A stretch of DNA of 64,000 nt from Corynebacterium sp. MSK297 (lineage in GTDB: Bacteria; Actinomycetota; Actinomycetes; Mycobacteriales; Mycobacteriaceae). This document shows, one piece after another, positions 59,178 through 64,000 of this stretch (position 1 is the stretch's first letter; every line of letters begins with the position of its first letter). The notes under the pieces were generated by a model that was not told where the DNA came from, ran no database searches, and saw only the letters and a list, made by a program, of their open reading frames with translations. The stretch covers positions 62,001 to 126,000 of the forward strand of contig NZ_JASPGD010000001.1 of the NCBI RefSeq assembly GCF_030232885.1. Reading direction: 5' to 3'. The position numbers and the translations under genes are program-made.

Positions 59178-59699
59178 ATGACTACCGGAAGCACTCATGG
59201 CACCAGTGGAGAGGATTTCCCGCGCCGTTCTCTGTGGCAACGCTTCCACCACCACTTACACCGCGACAAACCTGTTTTAATCACCACTGCACGCACCACT
59301 CGGGCGCAGGATCGCAAAAAGCGCGAATGGTGGTACGGGCTCTTACAGTTTTTACGAGTCCCATTAACCCTTGCGTGCGTTGGAATGTATCTAGCTTGGG
59401 ACTGGGTGCTGGTTCCGGTAGTACTCGCAGCAATTACGTTCCCTCTACCGTGGATTGCAGTAATGATCGCAAATATGGAAGGTACTCCCACGGACAAGCG
59501 CCAACCGCGGGTATACAAGCCAGCAGTTGCCCGGCAAGCCGAGCGGAGTATGTTTCCTGATATCGAAGCTGCCGAACAGCAGCAAAACCACAGCAACGCG
59601 CTGCCGCCCAGAATTATCGACGCGGATGCGGCGAATTCGCACAACGGAAACACGAGAAACGATAATGCTGATGACCACAATGATCATTACGGCGAATGA
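59178..59699 (+). CDS. DUF3099-family membrane protein
   Basis: 173 residues: PVLITTARTTRAQDRKKREWWY (family motif in two parts), two membrane helices at about residues 60-100, then a hydrophilic tail rich in His, Asn and Asp (NTRNDNADDHNDHYGE). Function unknown; Rv2709 in M. tuberculosis holds the same place beside DUF3039 and sigB. It appears to be leaderless. Confidence 0.86.
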   Translation: MTTGSTHGTSGEDFPRRSLWQRFHHHLHRDKPVLITTARTTRAQDRKKREWWYGLLQFLRVPLTLACVGMYLAWDWVLVPVVLAAITFPLPWIAVMIANMEGTPTDKRQPRVYKPAVARQAERSMFPDIEAAEQQQNHSNALPPRIIDADAANSHNGNTRNDNADDHNDHYGE

Positions 59700-59717
59700 T
59701 CATTACACTGAATAGCA

Positions 59718-61355
59718 ATGACTACGCACGCTAATTCCAATACTCCTCATCCAGCTGAAAAATTTGGCGACGCTGCCAAGGACCTCATCGAATATTTCAC
59801 CACTATCGGGTTTGATTCGGCAGGTTTAGCCGCCCACTTAGGCCCGGATTATCTTTCGGCGCTGCACCGTGGTGATCCCGGCGCACTCCGGTTTCGCACT
59901 CAAGAGGCCACAGAATTCGATCAACTCATTCAGGCATTCATCCTGCGCGATCCGGTAGAAAAAGAGCATTTTTCACAACTGCTAGGCCCAGATCTCGCCG
60001 ATAAGGTGATCGCCGCAAATATTGCCGTCTGCAACGGACCAGCTATCGTACGGGTGGTTATCGATGTCCGGCCGCACATTATTAACGGTAAGCCACGCTG
60101 GGTTTTCTCCGATCCAGATGCAGCAATGGTGCGCCAAGACGCTGCGGAAGACCATGTACCGGGTGTCGGTGCCGCATCGTTATCGCTGTTACAGTTTTGC
60201 CCCACGGAGCCAGTCGAATCTGTACTTGACCTAGGAACAGGTTCAGGCGTGCAGATTCTAGGGCAAGCTGATTCAGCTCAGAAAGTGACTGCCACCGATG
60301 TATCTACGCGAGCCCTCGCTTTAGCAGATGCCACCATTCGCGGTGCAAAAATCGCCGACAAAGTTGAACTACGCGCCGGATCGTGGTTTGAGCCCGTCGT
60401 CGGCAAGCGCTTCGACCGGATTGTCGCAAACCCACCTTTTGTTGTCGGCTCCACCGAAATTATGCACACCTACCGCGATTCCGGGTTGGACTTGGACGGC
60501 GCTAGCGAGCTGGTGGTTTCCGAGGTGGCCGACTATCTGGCTCCAAGTGGATCCGCATATTTATTGGCGTCGTGGACCCACAGCGGGAAAATACCATGGC
60601 AGCATCGAGTTGCCAGTTGGTTGCCGAGCCATGGCGTTGCGGCCTGGGTGTTGCAACGTGATTTTGCAGATCCTGCGCTGTATGTCAGCACGTGGTTGCG
60701 CGACGAGGCGATTGACCCGCGCTCGCATGAAGCAAGTGAACGCAGCGCAGAATGGTTACAACATTTTGCTGACCATGACGTGCACGCAATTGGGTTTGGG
60801 TATATCGCCATACAGGATATCGGGGATCAGCCCTCAGAAATTATCGCGGAGGATATCCCGCAAGCATTTGACGACCGGCTGGCCGACGAGGTTTCCGAAT
60901 ATTTCGTGCGTGCCGCTTGGCTCCGGGAACAATCAAGCGAGGACATTGCAAACGCACATTATCAATTACGCCCGCAAGTAGCACGGGAGATTGTCGAAGT
61001 ACCCAATACGGCAGCTGGAATGGGATTTCAGCCACAGGTTTATCGTTTGACGCGCATGGACGGTCCCCGGTGGTCGCACGAAGTGGATGAGCACGTTGCC
61101 GCCATTGTCGCAGGCCTGAATCCAGAGGGGCTACCCCTGCGCGAGGTCGTCAACATGTACGCTGCCGCACATAACATCAGCAACGTCGGCACGCTTCGCG
61201 CGGAGGGCATCAGCAACAACGACGTTGAAGACTCACATGATTTTCCAACCGGCCCCGACCATGATGACGATGAGTTATTACGACAAGCAGTGAGCGTTAT
61301 CGCTGATTTGGTGCGGCACGGCCTCGTTATTCCCGCCGAGCTTGTCGACGATTAA
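59718..61355 (+). CDS. Class I SAM methyltransferase, HemK/RlmG-like
   Basis: 545 residues: an N-terminal helical domain, then the SAM domain with [16 protein letters not shown] (motif I) and [11 protein letters not shown] (NPPF, motif IV), which marks methylation of an amide or exocyclic amino group in protein glutamine or nucleic acid. A further 220-residue C-terminal part has no motif I can name. It follows the DUF3099 gene by 18 bases; TACACT lies 8 bases before the ATG. Target unknown. Confidence 0.85.
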   Translation: MTTHANSNTPHPAEKFGDAAKDLIEYFTTIGFDSAGLAAHLGPDYLSALHRGDPGALRFRTQEATEFDQLIQAFILRDPVEKEHFSQLLGPDLADKVIAANIAVCNGPAIVRVVIDVRPHIINGKPRWVFSDPDAAMVRQDAAEDHVPGVGAASLSLLQFCPTEPVESVLDLGTGSGVQILGQADSAQKVTATDVSTRALALADATIRGAKIADKVELRAGSWFEPVVGKRFDRIVANPPFVVGSTEIMHTYRDSGLDLDGASELVVSEVADYLAPSGSAYLLASWTHSGKIPWQHRVASWLPSHGVAAWVLQRDFADPALYVSTWLRDEAIDPRSHEASERSAEWLQHFADHDVHAIGFGYIAIQDIGDQPSEIIAEDIPQAFDDRLADEVSEYFVRAAWLREQSSEDIANAHYQLRPQVAREIVEVPNTAAGMGFQPQVYRLTRMDGPRWSHEVDEHVAAIVAGLNPEGLPLREVVNMYAAAHNISNVGTLRAEGISNNDVEDSHDFPTGPDHDDDELLRQAVSVIADLVRHGLVIPAELVDD

Positions 61356-61491
61356 CCTCCCTGCGATCAACACAGCAGCGCTGGGCTTGCGGTGCTCACG
61401 CTGTCGCAATTGGGTTATTGGAAGCAACCATACATCGTTAATACATAGCAAAACCACCAAATTTTTCCTGGACAAGCGAGATAAGGACAGC

Positions 61492-61961
61492 ATGAAAGCA
61501 GTATTAACCCGTGTCTCAGAAGCCAAAGTCACCGTACATGGAGAGATTGTCGGCAACATTAAAGCGGAAGATACCGGCGGTATTTTGGCTCTTGTCGGTG
61601 TCGGGGCCGAAGACGTATCCAGTGGCGAACCCAGTGACGAAAACAATGCCAACAACGCGTCGTGGAAAAAGATGGCGAAAAAATCGCCGAGTTGCGCATC
61701 TTGGCTGACGAGAAATCTGCACTAGATCTTGAGGCGCCGATTTTAGTCGTCAGCCAATTCACCTTGTACGGGCAAACTGCACAAGGACGGCGTCCTTCCT
61801 GGGCTCAGGCAGCACCAGCAGAATTGGCAAAACCCGTCATCGACAAGATCGTCGCAGATCTTCGCGAACGGGGACTCGATGTCGCCACTGGCAGTTTCGG
61901 CGCGATGATGGAAGTATCCTCGGTGAATCAAGGCCCTTTTACCGTCCTCGTGGAAACATAA
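61492..61961 (+). pseudogene. dtd: D-aminoacyl-tRNA deacylase with a one-base frameshift in an A-run
   Basis: The 5-prime part (from ATG 61492, AAGGA upstream) reads [20 protein letters not shown], then [10 protein letters not shown] and WKKMAKK. The normal continuation, IAELRIL, is one frame away. The 3-prime part carries the catalytic motifs VVSQFTLYG and NQGPFT intact to the end. The shift falls at six A residues (61678-61683); seven A would restore a 156-residue protein. Options are a real recent inactivation, a sequencing error in a homopolymer, or rescue by slippage. The enzyme hydrolyses D-aminoacyl and Gly-tRNA-Ala. Confidence 0.88.
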
Positions 61962-62087
61962 AGACGTTGCATAACAGTAAAGCCCACGAGTAGTTAGCCA
62001 ACGCCAGCAGAATGATCTGCCTACATACCGGAAAACCCTGGGTACCCACAGGAAGCTACCCCCGATTACTACCCCTGCAATGGTACT

Positions 62088-62114
62088 GGGAACAACTTCA
62101 CTCGGTGAGTCGTT
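62088..62114 (+). promoter_or_regulatory. SigH-type promoter of sigB
   Basis: -35 GGGAAC (62088-62093) and -10 CGTT (62111-62114), 17 bases apart, match the SigH-family consensus GGAA(T/C)-N17/18-CGTT. It lies 39 bases before the sigB start. It implies heat or disulfide-stress control of sigB, as described in C. glutamicum. Confidence 0.65.
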
Positions 62115-62152
62115 ATTAGCTATGTAATCGGCAATTTGAGGAGGCCATCACA

Positions 62153-63142
62153 GTGACAACCGCTCCCGTGCAAGAATTTGACGAAGAAGAGCAGGATCGC
62201 GGCTCCCGTCGTGGCCACACCAACGACAATCCGTCCGCGGACTTGGTTCGCGTTTATCTCAATGGAATCGGCAAAACCGATTTACTCACTGCAGATGACG
62301 AAATTGAACTCGCTCAACAGATTGAGGTCGGCCTATATGCGCAGCATCTATTGAATGACCCGGAACAACACTTAACCCGCGCCAAAAAGCGTGACCTTAA
62401 GGTGCTTGCAAAACAAGGCAAAAAAGCTCGCTCCCATCTATTAGAAGCCAACTTGCGTCTAGTTGTCTCCTTGGCGAAGCGTTACACCGGTCGTGGAATG
62501 CCACTTTTGGATCTCATCCAAGAAGGCAACCTCGGGCTGATTCGCGCCATGGAGAAATTTGATTACGACAAGGGATTTAAGTTCTCCACTTATGCCACAT
62601 GGTGGATTCGGCAAGCGATCACTCGCGGTATGGCCGACCAATCACGCACCATCCGGCTTCCAGTCCACCTCGTCGAGCAGGTCAACAAGCTTTCCCGCAT
62701 CAAGCGAGAGATGTACCAGTCATTGGGCCGCGAAGCTACCAACGAAGAGCTTTCAGAAGAATCCGGAATACCGGAAGACAAGATTGAAATGCTTTTGCAT
62801 CAATCCAGGGATCCAGTTTCGTTGGATATGCCGGTTGGCGCTGACGAAGAAGCACCATTGGGTGATTTCATTGAGGACGCAGAGGCAACGGATGCAGAAT
62901 CGGCGGTTGTCGCCTCACTACGCCACTCCGATATCCGCGATGTAATTGGCACCTTGGAGCAACGGGAACAGGACGTCATTCGTTTACGTTACGGCCTAGA
63001 CGACGGCGTTCCACGGACCCTGGACCAGATTGGCCGCCGATTCGAACTTTCTCGCGAGCGTGTCCGCCAGATCGAACGCGAAGTGATGGCCAAGCTGCGC
63101 GACGGCCATCGCGCTGATCGACTTCGTGAATATGCACAATAG
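62153..63142 (+). CDS. sigB: Principal-like sigma factor SigB
   Basis: 329 residues: short N-terminus, region 1.2 ([16 protein letters not shown]), region 2 ([40 protein letters not shown]), region 3 ([16 protein letters not shown]) and region 4 ([20 protein letters not shown]). It lacks the long acidic extension of SigA. It serves transition-phase and stress genes. GAGGAGG lies eight bases before the GTG. Confidence 0.97.
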   Translation: MTTAPVQEFDEEEQDRGSRRGHTNDNPSADLVRVYLNGIGKTDLLTADDEIELAQQIEVGLYAQHLLNDPEQHLTRAKKRDLKVLAKQGKKARSHLLEANLRLVVSLAKRYTGRGMPLLDLIQEGNLGLIRAMEKFDYDKGFKFSTYATWWIRQAITRGMADQSRTIRLPVHLVEQVNKLSRIKREMYQSLGREATNEELSEESGIPEDKIEMLLHQSRDPVSLDMPVGADEEAPLGDFIEDAEATDAESAVVASLRHSDIRDVIGTLEQREQDVIRLRYGLDDGVPRTLDQIGRRFELSRERVRQIEREVMAKLRDGHRADRLREYAQ

Positions 63143-63175
63143 GTAACTGTTATTGCTGTTCACCACGGCAGCATT

Positions 63176-63205
63176 GAAGGTCTGGTAGTTCTATGCCAGA
63201 CCTTC
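63176..63205 (+). terminator. Hairpin between sigB and dtxR
   Basis: GAAGGTCTGG (63176-63185) pairs with CCAGACCTTC (63196-63205), 10-base loop, weak T content after it. Probably a partial terminator; dtxR has its own -10-like TAGAAT at 63215-63220. Confidence 0.55.
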
Positions 63206-63262
63206 GTTGTGCGCTAGAATGACCCACAGGCATTAGACGAATTAACAGGAAGGTTTCCCACA

Positions 63263-63943
63263 GTGAGGGACTTAGTCGATACAACAGAGATGTACCTGCG
63301 TACTATCTATGAGCTGGAAGAAGAAGGCATTACCCCACTCCGTGCTCGTATCGCTGAACGCTTAGAGCAGTCTGGCCCTACGGTTTCGCAAACCGTCGCG
63401 CGCATGGAACGCGACGGTTTGCTGCACGTACGCCCAGACCGCAGCCTAGATTTAACCGCTCGCGGTCGTGAATTAGCCACCAAGGTTATGCGTAAGCACC
63501 GCCTAGCGGAATTGCTTCTTACCGAGGTACTCGGCGTCGATATTCACGACGTGCACGAAGAAGCCTGCCGTTGGGAGCATGTTATGAGCGACAACGTCGA
63601 GCGTCGCGTGACCTCGATTTTGCAGGATTGTTCCCGCTCCCCATTCGGTAACCCGGTTCCGGCATTAGAGGAGCTCGGTGTCGAAACTTCATCGCTACCT
63701 AAGGTTGCTCGTGCCATTGATCTCCCAGAAGAAGAGGAAATCGAGGGTACCGTAGCGCAAATCAACGAGATTCTCCAAGTCGAGGGCGATCGTCTTCGCG
63801 AACTCACCGATGCTGGCATCGTCGTTGGCGCCAAAGTCAACGTGATTAACTATGGCCATTCTGTCATTCTTACCGCTGAGAATGGGGCGAAAGTGGTCTT
63901 GAACGAAACCCTTGGTCACGCCGTCCGTATTGCTACTGATTAA
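63263..63943 (+). CDS. dtxR: Iron-dependent repressor DtxR (IdeR)
   Basis: 226 residues: winged-helix DNA-binding domain ([20 protein letters not shown]), dimer domain and SH3-like C-terminus. All C. diphtheriae metal ligands are at the same numbers: primary site Met10, Cys102, Glu105, His106; ancillary site His79, Glu83, His98. With Fe(II) it represses siderophore and heme genes. AGGAAGG lies eight bases before the GTG. The bases after its stop hold no further gene. Confidence 0.97.
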   Translation: MRDLVDTTEMYLRTIYELEEEGITPLRARIAERLEQSGPTVSQTVARMERDGLLHVRPDRSLDLTARGRELATKVMRKHRLAELLLTEVLGVDIHDVHEEACRWEHVMSDNVERRVTSILQDCSRSPFGNPVPALEELGVETSSLPKVARAIDLPEEEEIEGTVAQINEILQVEGDRLRELTDAGIVVGAKVNVINYGHSVILTAENGAKVVLNETLGHAVRIATD

Positions 63944-64000
63944 TGCACCTCAGCCTAATTAATAGCTGGTTTGTGCATGTGCCCGATCATCGCCACGACT

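Noticed and set aside
1..64000. CRISPR array, integron, toxin-antitoxin pair or prophage
   Set aside because: No regularly spaced repeats, integrase, cas gene or phage gene was seen; apart from the IS3 fragment the window is core genome.

Overview
The window is a stretch of core chromosome from a Corynebacterium species. Support comes from the genes present (dtxR with every C. diphtheriae-type metal ligand, sigA and sigB, a DUF3000/DUF3710/DUF3093/DUF4193/DUF3039/DUF3099 set, pimA-patA-pgsA, aftC, hemQ), from the intermediate G+C, and from many genes that start with no leader directly behind a TANNNT -10 box. From memory of other genomes, the gene order follows C. glutamicum in two blocks and Mycobacterium tuberculosis roughly from aroK to thrS and from ribD to ideR. 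The species cannot be named from the sequence alone.

Left part (1-12028, all minus strand): aroK (cut by the window edge), aroC, an orphan prepilin peptidase, aroE, mltG, ruvX, alaS, rarA, an aminoglycoside-phosphotransferase-like protein and aspS. These supply chorismate, septal wall processing, two tRNA synthetases and fork repair. sdaA (plus) then converges on hisS (minus) with interlocked stop codons. They are followed by an MBL hydrolase, a thiol peroxidase with a single cysteine, a membrane-anchored cyclophilin, a small secreted repeat protein and the remnant of an IS3-family element.

Middle (18472-40213, mostly minus): rel, apt, a lipoprotein substrate-binding protein, secF-secD-yajC, ruvB-ruvA-ruvC, yebC and tesB. 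Next is the phosphatidylinositol mannoside operon (HIT protein, pgsA, patA, pimA, LemA-like protein) behind thrS, then an extracytoplasmic copper/DyP group (copC, PCu(A)C, efeB). Six tRNA genes (Gly-Val-Gly-Cys-Val-Gly in transcription order) separate this block from the next.

Right part (41293-63943): ribD-like reductase, aftC, msrB, hemQ, DUF3000, rnd, dxs, an RNA methyltransferase, DUF3710, dut, DUF3093, DUF4193, suhB, ppgK, sigA, DUF4190, an SF2 helicase, DUF3039, DUF3099, a class I methyltransferase, a frameshifted dtd, sigB behind a SigH-type promoter, and dtxR.

No defence island, prophage or biosynthetic cluster is present, and I did not find a new multi-gene system. The signals most worth following are a strongly over-represented decamer (GTCGGCAAGC, 11 exact copies on both strands and in several reading frames), a large foldable element in the sigA leader, the frameshift in an A-run of dtd, the thiol peroxidase lacking its resolving cysteine, and a very regular set of leaderless starts (7 nt between -10 box and start codon).
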